Source: Nitrospiraceae bacterium (GTDB lineage: Bacteria > Nitrospirota > Thermodesulfovibrionia > Thermodesulfovibrionales > UBA9159). From it: DNA of 8,861 nucleotides. The DNA is taken from contig DMNE01000032.1 of assembly GCA_003453735.1 (NCBI GenBank), positions 343 to 9,203 of the forward strand. Direction: 5' to 3'. Shown here in pieces: positions 1 to 5,777 of the stretch (position 1 is its first letter; each line of letters starts with the position of its first letter). Both the position numbers and the translations under genes were made by a program. Under the pieces are notes generated by a model, which worked only from the letters and a program-made list of their open reading frames with translations, did not search any database and was not told the origin of the DNA.

Positions 1-250
1 CCCACCATGAAACTGCTCGAGAAAACACGGAACGACAGCACGGTCATCAAAAAGTAAACACTCCAAAGACACTTTACCGGAGAGTGCTTGCATCACTAGG
101 CGTGTCTGACCAACGAAAGGAAGTCTTGGAAGGGCAGCATGCCAAGATCAAACCTGCCCAGCTGAAACGACAGACCAGGCGTTACAGCAGAAACTCCTGC
201 GCCTCCTCAACGCCCTGAAACAGTCTCTGAAAAAAAGCAACGTCACATGA
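1..250 (+). pseudogene. C-terminal remnant of an integrase-type transposase, frameshifted, 5' end outside window
   Basis: The first 250 bases read as one protein tail only if two frame changes are allowed. Frame 1 gives a piece ending STVIKK up to a stop at 55-57. Frame 3, from 57, gives NTPKTLYRRVLAS and later PAQLKRQTRR. Frame 2, from 185, gives QQKLLRLLNALKQSLKKS and ends at a TGA at 248-250. Both breaks fall where a TA dinucleotide looks like a tyrosine codon that lost its third base. From memory, the order (KTR...KK-Y-TPKTPY-R-L, then LNPAQLKR, then a basic leucine-rich tail) resembles the C-terminus of DDE integrase-type transposases. Transposase-end-like repeats follow about 100 bases downstream, which supports the call. 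The catalytic core is outside the window. The piece should be non-functional unless both shifts are sequencing errors. Confidence 0.6.
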
Positions 251-634
251 TGGTGGGCGCAGGGTATGGACGGTCATGAGAAAATCTGTTGTGGGTCATC
301 TGGTGAAGCCACCTTTCCCACGATTCCCTCTCAAGGGTAAAACTGATTTGGTATCGTTTCCTTCACGAAACAACGTATCTCATTTCGTATCAATTTTTCG
401 TGAAGCAACGGGAACCCGCTGCTTGACCCCCCCGGCTATGCCTATCAGCAGGGGGAATGCGCAGCTACCAGTTTAATTTTCGCAATAGGTATCAGAAAGA
501 ATGCCAGAAGTTTTAGAGATATGCTCCGAAAGCGGAGGAGATGAAGGTTGAAAGAGAAGGCTCAGCAACGGTATTCGTCATCTTGCCCTCCTTCTCTGAG
601 CCATCGGCAATGGAACTCCGCTGCCCATAAGATT
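251..634. other. Non-coding stretch between transposase remnant and pyrE promoter
   Basis: No convincing gene is present. A 66-codon open frame at 276-476 runs through the repeat block and has no recognisable protein features. The open frame that enters pyrE from 548 has unremarkable low-complexity content before residue M at 674 and is taken as non-coding. The stretch contains the mobile-element end at 351-411. It also has two competing stems: AGAGAAGG (553-560) with CCTTCTCT (590-597), and GGCTCAG (559-565) with CTGAGCC (596-602). These cannot form at the same time and have no following T-tract. Confidence 0.5.
351..411 (+). repeat. Mobile-element end: tandem GTATC...CAACG units
   Basis: Two related units lie in tandem, at about 351-376 and 387-411. 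Each begins GTATC and ends CAACG, with a third GTATC at 375-379. A 10-bp perfect inverted repeat, CTTCACGAAA (361-370) and TTTCGTGAAG (396-405), spans them. The 375-411 stretch recurs in inverted orientation at 5735-5771, with about 34 of 38 aligned columns identical. Because this block sits just downstream of the broken transposase tail, I infer that it is the right end (transposase-binding region) of the same insertion-sequence family. A regulator-binding repeat or a MITE-like element are alternatives. Confidence 0.5.
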
Positions 635-664
635 TTGAAAGTTTTCGGGATTTTTTGCTATAGT
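635..664 (+). promoter_or_regulatory. Sigma70-like promoter of pyrE, leaderless type
   Basis: The -35 TTGAAA lies at 635-640 and the -10 TATAGT at 659-664, with an 18-base spacer. A TG at 656-657 gives an extended -10 (TGcTATAGT). Transcription would be expected to start near 670-672, only 2-4 bases before the ATG at 674. No Shine-Dalgarno sequence precedes that ATG, so the message should be leaderless or nearly so. The start site is inferred from spacing, not measured. Confidence 0.6.
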
Positions 665-673
665 GTAGACATC

Positions 674-1228
674 ATGAATGAAAAGGAACAGCTCGTGGCG
701 GCCATAAAGAAGCATTCGTTCCAGAGAAGTGAGAAGCCCATCTATCGTCTCACTTCGGGCAACATGAGTTGCTTTTATTTCGATCTTAAGAAGACCACGT
801 ATTCCCCAGACGGACAGTGCCTGATAGGGAATCTCGTATTCGAAAAGATTATAGAACTGGGGCTAAGACCGAAGGGGATAGGTGGGTTGACGATGGGGGC
901 TGATCCCGTTGCCCTTGCCACAGCATACACCTCGTATCTTCGAAATAAGCCAATTGAAGCCATAGTTATCCGAAAGGAGCCGAAGGGCCACGGCACCATG
1001 AGCCAGATCGAGGGAAATGTGAGTGCTGGCGATGCCGTGATCATTCTTGACGATGTGGTCACCACTGGCGGCTCAACAATAAAGGCGATAGAGGCTGCAC
1101 AGAAGGCAGGGCTTCAGATACTAGCAGTATTCATCCTGCTTGATCGGTGCGAGTTTGATGGAAGACAGAACATCGAGAGACTGGGCTACCCGGTGTATTC
1201 CCTTCTTACCATAAAAGACTTTGAATAA
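674..1228 (+). CDS. pyrE: Orotate phosphoribosyltransferase
   Basis: The 184-residue cytosolic enzyme transfers the phosphoribosyl group of PRPP to orotate to make OMP, the fifth step of de novo pyrimidine synthesis. The PRPP-binding signature VIILDDVVTTGGS is at residues 122-134, with the acidic pair D126/D127. The mobile catalytic loop RKEPKGHG is at about 100-107, with K101, K104 and H106 in place. The substrate-side segment YRLTSGN...FYFDLKKT lies near 24-41. The length is normal for short bacterial PyrE. The ATG at 674 is chosen because homologous content starts there and the promoter -10 box lies directly upstream. The longer in-frame extension back to 548 would run through that promoter. 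The gene stands alone: no other pyrimidine gene is in view, and the downstream gap is about 330 bases. PyrE is a dimer whose neighbouring subunit usually supplies the loop residues. Confidence 0.93.
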   Translation: MNEKEQLVAAIKKHSFQRSEKPIYRLTSGNMSCFYFDLKKTTYSPDGQCLIGNLVFEKIIELGLRPKGIGGLTMGADPVALATAYTSYLRNKPIEAIVIRKEPKGHGTMSQIEGNVSAGDAVIILDDVVTTGGSTIKAIEAAQKAGLQILAVFILLDRCEFDGRQNIERLGYPVYSLLTIKDFE

Positions 1229-1558
1229 GGGATGGGAAGGGAGAACTCTTTAGCCAAACAAGTGTATAATGATGATGTATTTGCGAGGAAACATTATTCC
1301 TGTCACAAAAACCAAGCGACAGGTGATAAGTAGAAGGTTGATGGTTTCCATCGTCGAAGAGCTTCAAAAATCCAGAACGGCTCGCATCCGAAACTGCGCT
1401 ACCCGTGACGAGCATTCCAGCAATGGATGCACATTCGATGCTTTCGGGCATCCTACGGCGGGAAAGTCATGCCTGTCAGATATGATCACCGTCCTCAAGA
1501 GGAATCAGGGCAGGAAAAAAATGGGCGCAGGAGCGCCCATTTGGAATAGCAGAAAGAT
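1229..1558. other. Gene-poor intergenic region with TATAAT box and hairpin
   Basis: The 330 bases after pyrE hold no recognisable gene. A perfect TATAAT is at 1265-1270 but has no good -35 at 16-18 bases. A short open frame starts with tandem ATGs at 1269-1277 and stops at 1577. Its ~100-residue translation is basic, has no family features, and its stop overlaps the start of the NYN gene. A CCTGTC/GACAGG stem (about 1301-1325) lies early in the region, and a 10-bp hairpin at 1519-1542 closes it. It could be an untranslated leader or small-RNA gene of the downstream operon. I matched it to no known riboswitch or RNA family. Confidence 0.4.
1515..1542 (-). terminator. Hairpin with T-tract on the minus strand (possible rho-independent terminator)
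   Basis: AAATGGGCGC (1519-1528) pairs perfectly with GCGCCCATTT (1533-1542) around an AGGA loop. Read on the minus strand, the stem runs into a stretch of seven Ts (As at 1515-1521 on the plus strand), a classic intrinsic terminator shape. On the plus strand the hairpin is followed by TTGGAAT and would be a poor terminator. No minus-strand gene is visible to its right, so it may instead block antisense transcription or act as a leader hairpin just ahead of the NYN gene. Confidence 0.4.
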
Positions 1559-2068
1559 ATTTCTTCCATCATCATAGACGGGTATAACCTTATGGGCATT
1601 TCTCACCGAGACCTCAGGGCCGAGAGGGAAAAACTCATTGACCTCCTCACAAGATACAGCAAGAGAAAGAGGCACGGAATTGTTGTTGTGTTTGACGGCT
1701 GGAAAGAGGGAGGAAGTACTGAAAGTTCGTCGATGAGAGGCGGGGTGACAGTGATCTATTCGAAGATCGGCGAAAAAGCCGACTCCGTGATAAAGAGGAT
1801 CATATCAACTGAGAGGCACGAATGGGTTGTTGTGACCTCAGACCGTGACATCGCCAACCACGCATGGTCAACCGGTTCCATCCCGATCTCTTCTGAAGCG
1901 TTTATTCCTTTTATCGAAGGAGAAAAGGGAGAAGACAATACAGGGAATCCCCGGGACCAGGGAGAGGTTGAGGACGAAAGGGCAGTCCACGGACACGGCA
2001 AGGGTAATGCCCGGCAGTTGTCGAAAAGAGAAAAAGCCATAAGAAGGGCATTGGGCAAACTCCGGTGA
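1559..2068 (+). CDS. YacP-like NYN (PIN-fold) domain RNA-binding protein, probable AUU start
   Basis: This is a predicted PIN/NYN-fold RNase or RNA-binding protein of the YacP (Rae1-like) group. In Bacillus subtilis that group is tied to ribosome-associated mRNA cleavage; the substrate here is unknown. The conserved opening motif IIIDGYNL sits at codons before the first ATG (1592), in frame. Upstream codons reach a TAG at 1547-1549 without ATG, GTG or TTG. An ATT at 1559 would give a family-typical start of about 169 residues, so I set the start there. A conventional annotation would begin at 1592 and lose the first acidic residue. Acidic residues expected for the metal site are visible: D7, D46 (VVFDGW), D75 (GEKADS) and D95/D97 (TSDRD). 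The basic tail NARQLSKREKAIRRAL is typical of the family. The linker at about 118-150 is charged and low in order. The stop overlaps the next start (GTGA). Confidence 0.75.
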   Translation: MSSIIIDGYNLMGISHRDLRAEREKLIDLLTRYSKRKRHGIVVVFDGWKEGGSTESSSMRGGVTVIYSKIGEKADSVIKRIISTERHEWVVVTSDRDIANHAWSTGSIPISSEAFIPFIEGEKGEDNTGNPRDQGEVEDERAVHGHGKGNARQLSKREKAIRRALGKLR

Positions 2069-2955
2069 AGACCCTCTTCCGCTTGCGGCCTGCCGACTCG
2101 CTGACCATCATTTTTCTTTTATTTCTTGCGGCGTTGTCACTCGTCTTCCATGAAAAAGTCCACCATGTGCAAACACTCTTTTTTACGTATGCGCTTCTTC
2201 TTCTCATTCAGGTGTCACTGATAAAAACCACTGGATTCTTTGCCAGCAATAGACTTCTGGATCTTGTTCGAAGCATTCTCTTTCCCGTGGTTTGCGTGCT
2301 CATTACCTTCAACAGTCTCGGACGGCTCGTTCATTCTGTACATCCGCGGGACATCGACCCTCTGCTCATCAGGCTTGACTACCTTATCTTCGGCGGCTAT
2401 CCTACCATAATGCTGGAATCCATCAGCAACCCGCTTTTAACTGATGTCCTTCAGGTGGCATACTCAACCTACTACTTCTTGCCTCTATCCCTCGGCTTGA
2501 TGCTTAAGCTCCAGGGAAGAGATCTCGAATTTGACCGGACCCTCTTCCTGATCCTCTTCTGTTTTTATCTTTCCTACATCGGATATCTGCTCTTTCCTGC
2601 GCTAGGTCCACGGTATGTCATGAATCACCTTCAATCAAAGAATTTAACGGCGGGGTCCGCTATTGCAGAACCTATCCAACATTTTCTCAACGAGCTTGAG
2701 GGTATCAAGCGGGATGCTTTTCCCAGCGGCCACACCGGAGTAGCCCTTGTGGTGTCGGTTCTTGCTTATCAGTACCACAAGGTGTTTTTTTGGGTGACCT
2801 TGCCTGTAATCGTGATGCTCATTTTTTCGACTGTCTATTGCAGGTATCACTATGCAGTGGATATTATCGGAGGATTCATCCTCTTTGCAACAACACTTCT
2901 TGTTGGAGGAAGCTATTATGGATACTGGCAAGTCCGGAAAGATATTGATCGTTGA
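2065..2955 (+). CDS. PAP2-superfamily integral membrane phosphatase (PAP2_3 / inositol-phosphorylceramide-synthase-like)
   Basis: The 296-residue polytopic membrane protein carries acid-phosphatase-type motifs: FPALGPR at about 177-183 (variant first motif), FPSGHTG at 219-225 (catalytic-site H223) and CRYHYAVD at 259-266 (R260, nucleophile H262, D266). Several hydrophobic segments are visible, at about 13-28, 39-55, 70-82, 130-147, 159-180, 226-256 and 268-282. Motif order and the LGPR variant fit the PAP2_3 branch rather than classical PgpB or BacA-like enzymes. Members hydrolyse or transfer phosphate groups of lipid substrates such as undecaprenyl diphosphate, phosphatidate or sphingolipid relatives; the substrate here cannot be told. 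The GTG start overlaps the NYN stop by four bases, suggesting translational coupling. No strong ribosome-binding site precedes it. The C-terminus overlaps the response regulator by 38 bases. Confidence 0.85.
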   Translation: MKTLFRLRPADSLTIIFLLFLAALSLVFHEKVHHVQTLFFTYALLLLIQVSLIKTTGFFASNRLLDLVRSILFPVVCVLITFNSLGRLVHSVHPRDIDPLLIRLDYLIFGGYPTIMLESISNPLLTDVLQVAYSTYYFLPLSLGLMLKLQGRDLEFDRTLFLILFCFYLSYIGYLLFPALGPRYVMNHLQSKNLTAGSAIAEPIQHFLNELEGIKRDAFPSGHTGVALVVSVLAYQYHKVFFWVTLPVIVMLIFSTVYCRYHYAVDIIGGFILFATTLLVGGSYYGYWQVRKDIDR

Positions 2956-3622
2956 GGATGAGAAAAAAATCTCCGATATTGTAGCGATGTATCTAAAGAA
3001 GGAAGGCTTCGGCGTTACCACTGCCGATACCGGTGAAAAGGCCATGAACCTCCTGAAGGAACCGTTTGATCTGATCGTCCTTGACCTGATGCTCCCTGAC
3101 TTTCCAGGCGAAGAACTCTGTAAAATAATCCGGGAGACATCGGATGTTCCCATCGTCATGCTCACGGCAAAAAGCGGTGAGGAAGACAGGATACACGGGC
3201 TCGGCATCGGTGCCGACGATTATGTTGTGAAACCCTTCAGTCCCCGGGAGCTTGTGGCGAGAGTAAAGGCTCACCTGAGGAGAAGAGGGAAACTTGCCAG
3301 AAGGGCGTTAAGCTTTAATGAGGGGCTCCTCACCTTGGATACCGAAAACCATGAGGTGAAGAAGAAGGGGGTTCCTGTGGTCCTTACACATACGGAGTTC
3401 AGAATACTTACTATTCTTGCAGAAAGACCTGGCAGGATCGTGTCGAGACTCCACCTCATTAATATGGTTCAGGGGTATGATTTTGAGGGTTATGACAGGA
3501 CTATCGATGCCCATATCAAGAACCTGCGCCATAAGATCGAGGACGATCAGCGGAACCCTGTATTCATCAAGACTGTTTACGGCGTCGGCTACAAGTTCAC
3601 AGGCAGATCCGATGAGGACTAA
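2918..3622 (+). CDS. OmpR/PhoB-family two-component response regulator
   Basis: The 234-residue cytosolic transcription factor has an N-terminal receiver domain (about 8-122) with the acidic pocket E13/D14, phospho-acceptor D56 in DLIVLDLMLPD, switch T83 and conserved K105 in VVKPF. A winged-helix DNA-binding domain follows at about 131-229, with the recognition-helix segment RTIDAHIKNLRHKI (194-207) and the wing hairpin TVYGVGYKF (219-227). I chose the ATG at 2918 because GGAGGA at 2905-2910 is an ideal ribosome-binding site seven bases before it and the protein then starts just ahead of KILIVEDE. A longer in-frame start at 2852 lies deep inside the phosphatase gene and is unlikely. It is the partner of the adjoining kinase. 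The regulon is unknown, but the upstream phosphatase is an obvious candidate target or co-regulated gene (inference). Confidence 0.94.
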   Translation: MDTGKSGKILIVEDEKKISDIVAMYLKKEGFGVTTADTGEKAMNLLKEPFDLIVLDLMLPDFPGEELCKIIRETSDVPIVMLTAKSGEEDRIHGLGIGADDYVVKPFSPRELVARVKAHLRRRGKLARRALSFNEGLLTLDTENHEVKKKGVPVVLTHTEFRILTILAERPGRIVSRLHLINMVQGYDFEGYDRTIDAHIKNLRHKIEDDQRNPVFIKTVYGVGYKFTGRSDED

Positions 3623-5030
3623 GCTTTTTCTCGCGTTTCTCCTCGTCACGTCCATTGCCTTTCTATCGAATCTTATCTTCGAACGGTTGACCATGAATGA
3701 TTTTGACGAATACATTAAGGGCACAAAGGAAGACCATCTCTATTGGGTTCTTGCAGCAGTTGAGGGGAGTTACGAGGATGGGAGGTGGAATATGAGCTCA
3801 TTGTCTGAATCTGTCCACTGGGGAACGATGCTTGGGTTTGATATCAGGATAGAAGATAGGGAAGGCCGGAATCTCATTGATTCCCAGAGCGTCATGGATT
3901 CTCTCCCTCCCGCGATGAAGCATCGGATGGAGTCGGTCGTCCATCTTCACAAATCAGAGGGTGAATTCGAGAGATACCCGCTCTACATTGAAGGCAGGGA
4001 ACTCGGGACACTCTTCGTAAGGCCTTTGAACAAAGAGGGATCCATGAAGGCAAAAGAGAACATCTTCAAGAAAAGAGGCAGAAACTTCCTGATCAGATCA
4101 TTTTTTATTGCAGGAGCAGGGGGACTTGCTATGGCTATCTTCTTGAGCCTGTATCTCTCGCGGCCTCTCAAACGACTTCAATCTGCTGCGGAGAGGGTGG
4201 CAACGGGTGATTTTCGCGTGAGAGTACAACCAATATCTTCCGGGAGTTTCATGGGCAAAAGGTTCTGCAGTGACGAGATCGGAAAACTTTCTGAGAGCTT
4301 TAACTATATGGCAGAGGCGTTGGAGAAGGAAGAATCCTTGAGGAGACGGCTCACGTCCAATATAGCCCATGAACTGAGGACTCCCCTTGCTGTGATAAAG
4401 GCGCAGGTAGAGGCCCTCATAGACGGGGTCATCGACAATACAGCGGAAGGGCTTGAAACTATCAGAAGCGAGATAGAAAAACTGACGCGGCTTGTGGAAG
4501 GGATTGAGGACATGACGAAGGCGGAGGCGAGTTTCTTTTCTCGGGGCGAGTACCGGAAAATAGATCTGAGAGAGTTCCTGAAAGATATCGAAAGCTCGAT
4601 GGAGCCCGTGTTCCGTGACAGGGGGTTGCAGTTCTCTGTGGTTGATCGGGGAGCTCTCGAAGTAGCTACCGATCCAGATAAACTTGAAATGATAATGAAG
4701 AACGTCGTCTCCAATTCCCTCAAATACACAGGAAAGGGCGGCGCATGGATCGATTACGGCAGCGACGGTAAAGAGTTCTACATCGAAGTACGGGATTCGG
4801 GAATGGGTATCCCCGAAGAGGAGATACCGAAGATATTCACGAGGTTCTATAGGGGCAAGGGCGCGTCAGATAACGGCATCGGTGTTGGTCTCGCAATTGT
4901 GAAGGAGCTAGTCACAGTCATGGAAGGAAGAATCGATGTCCAGAGTAAGACCGGGGAAGGCACTGCCTTCAGGATATGGTTGCCGGTACATACGTACGGT
5001 CAAGGGTTTGGGTCATGGGTCAAGGGATAA
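3612..5030 (+). CDS. Membrane sensor histidine kinase (BaeS/CpxA-like layout)
   Basis: The 472-residue inner-membrane kinase is the partner of the preceding regulator. The first membrane helix is at about 4-24, followed by a periplasmic sensor region (25-160) without a recognisable sensor family, and a second helix at 162-183. A HAMP linker spans about 183-236 (SRPLKRLQSAAERVATGDF). The dimerisation domain has the H-box SNIAHELRTPL with phospho-acceptor H253. The ATP-binding domain has the N-box NVVSNSLKYT (N367), G1 DSGMGI (395-400), F-box-like FTRFYRG and G2 GIGVGLAIVK (422-431). All catalytic motifs are intact. The ATG at 3612 overlaps the regulator stop by 11 bases and begins directly before the first membrane helix. 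An upstream in-frame extension to 3417 lies inside the regulator and is discarded. About 13 residues past the usual kinase end (TYGQGFGSWVKG) are unusual. Confidence 0.94.
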   Translation: MRTKLFLAFLLVTSIAFLSNLIFERLTMNDFDEYIKGTKEDHLYWVLAAVEGSYEDGRWNMSSLSESVHWGTMLGFDIRIEDREGRNLIDSQSVMDSLPPAMKHRMESVVHLHKSEGEFERYPLYIEGRELGTLFVRPLNKEGSMKAKENIFKKRGRNFLIRSFFIAGAGGLAMAIFLSLYLSRPLKRLQSAAERVATGDFRVRVQPISSGSFMGKRFCSDEIGKLSESFNYMAEALEKEESLRRRLTSNIAHELRTPLAVIKAQVEALIDGVIDNTAEGLETIRSEIEKLTRLVEGIEDMTKAEASFFSRGEYRKIDLREFLKDIESSMEPVFRDRGLQFSVVDRGALEVATDPDKLEMIMKNVVSNSLKYTGKGGAWIDYGSDGKEFYIEVRDSGMGIPEEEIPKIFTRFYRGKGASDNGIGVGLAIVKELVTVMEGRIDVQSKTGEGTAFRIWLPVHTYGQGFGSWVKG

Positions 5031-5082
5031 GAGCTATTGTCCATAGGCTTCTGAACATCTGTCCGCGTACATAAATAAATAG

Positions 5083-5349
5083 ATGCAGCTGCCGTTTAAG
5101 AAAACGAGAGATGGCATTGCCATACAGGTAAAAGTCCGGCCCCGATCCTCGAGAAAAAGCATTAGAGAAGTCATCGGCGATACCGTTACAGTTGATCTTA
5201 CCGCCCCTCCGGTGGATGGTGCAGCAAATGAGCAGCTCTTAGAGATTCTGTCTGAGGAACTCGGGATCAGAAAAAGTTCTTTTCGCATTCTCAAAGGGTT
5301 GTCATCACGACACAAGGTCGTCGAGATTCGAGGGGTGGAGAAGATATAG
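5083..5349 (+). CDS. DUF167 (YggU/UPF0235) family protein
   Basis: The 88-residue cytosolic protein belongs to a widespread small family of unknown biochemical role. Family hallmarks are clear: KVRPRSSRKSI at 17-27, LTAPPVDGAANEQL at 39-52 and the basic GLSSRHK segment at 72-78. The full length matches the family. The ATG at 5083 is the only sensible start. No Shine-Dalgarno sequence precedes it; the upstream sequence is AT-rich (ATAAATAAATAG), so a start near the 5' end of its own transcript is possible but not shown. It lies 52 bases after the kinase and could be either the last gene of that operon or separately transcribed. Confidence 0.88.
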   Translation: MQLPFKKTRDGIAIQVKVRPRSSRKSIREVIGDTVTVDLTAPPVDGAANEQLLEILSEELGIRKSSFRILKGLSSRHKVVEIRGVEKI

Positions 5350-5396
5350 GGCTTCTTCATATTTCCTTCAAGCTTTCGGGTTACTCTAACAGTAAA

Positions 5397-5723
5397 ATGA
5401 GAGGAATGAATCGATTCATACATTATCTTCTATCAATAGTTTTGTTTTTCTTCTCTGTTACCGTCGCCTACGGAGCGTCCAACAGTGTCGTACCGTATGG
5501 TGATTATAGTCAGTGGTGCAGCGCATACGGCACGTGTAGGGAAAATCTCGGACCCAAAGAGGCTGAAGAGGCGATAGAAGGTTATTTTGCAAGTAAGGGA
5601 TTAAGGGCGACAAACATACGACATAAGGAGCGATTTGTGGAAGCGGAGATCTATCGGGATAATAGGTTGGTTGACAAGATACTCTTCGACAGGAAAACCG
5701 GGAGAATAAGGTCTATCTATTAG
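5397..5723 (+). CDS. Small exported protein of unknown function
   Basis: I do not recognise a named family. The 108-residue product has an N-terminal signal peptide: basic start (MRGMNR), hydrophobic core at about 9-23, and a probable cleavage after AYG near residue 26. The mature part of about 80 residues would be periplasmic. It has a cysteine pair in QWCSAYGTC (C41, C47, CX5C) that could form a disulfide, then an amphipathic charged region (PKEAEEAIEGYF) and a strand-rich end with DRKTGRIRSIY. The C-terminal part has a PepSY-like feel, but that is only an impression. ATG at 5406 (MNRF) is an alternative start. No clear ribosome-binding site is present before 5397; a TACTCT at 5382-5387 could be a -10 box of a short-leader promoter (weak). 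A thioredoxin-like TlpA fragment lies further along, without evidence of a link. Confidence 0.7.
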   Translation: MRGMNRFIHYLLSIVLFFFSVTVAYGASNSVVPYGDYSQWCSAYGTCRENLGPKEAEEAIEGYFASKGLRATNIRHKERFVEAEIYRDNRLVDKILFDRKTGRIRSIY

Positions 5724-5734
5724 CCGTATTTTAA

Positions 5735-5771
5735 CCGTTGCCTCACGAAGAAATCGATACGAAATGAATAC
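5735..5771 (-). repeat. Second, inverted copy of the mobile-element end sequence
   Basis: Read on the minus strand, this 37-base stretch matches 375-411 on the plus strand with two substitutions and two one-base gaps (GTAT..CATTTCGTATC..ATTT..TTCGTGA.GCAACGG). The similarity stops at both edges. It ends seven bases before the -35 box of the TPR-gene promoter. No transposase is next to it, so it is a solo end or a short non-autonomous relic (inference). Confidence 0.55.
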
Positions 5772-5777
5772 CTTCCC

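Noticed and set aside
276..476. 66-codon open frame on the plus strand
   Set aside because: It passes through the mobile-element repeat block, has no ribosome-binding site and shows no protein features.
548..673. N-terminal extension of PyrE by 42 residues
   Set aside because: It runs through the -35/-10 boxes, has no family content, and PyrE homology begins at 674.
1269..1577. 102-codon open frame after pyrE
   Set aside because: Its start lies inside the TATAAT box, its translation has no recognisable features, and it runs through the hairpin. It is kept only as a possible leader peptide in the gap description.
2852..2917. Longer start for the response regulator
   Set aside because: It lies within the phosphatase gene; the GGAGGA site before 2918 and the receiver-domain boundary favour 2918.
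2644..3207. 187-codon open frame on the minus strand
   Set aside because: It is antisense to the phosphatase and response-regulator genes, which have clear motifs; no features of its own.
3417..3611. 65-residue N-terminal extension of the histidine kinase
   Set aside because: It overlaps the regulator coding sequence in another frame; the first membrane helix starts right after the ATG at 3612.
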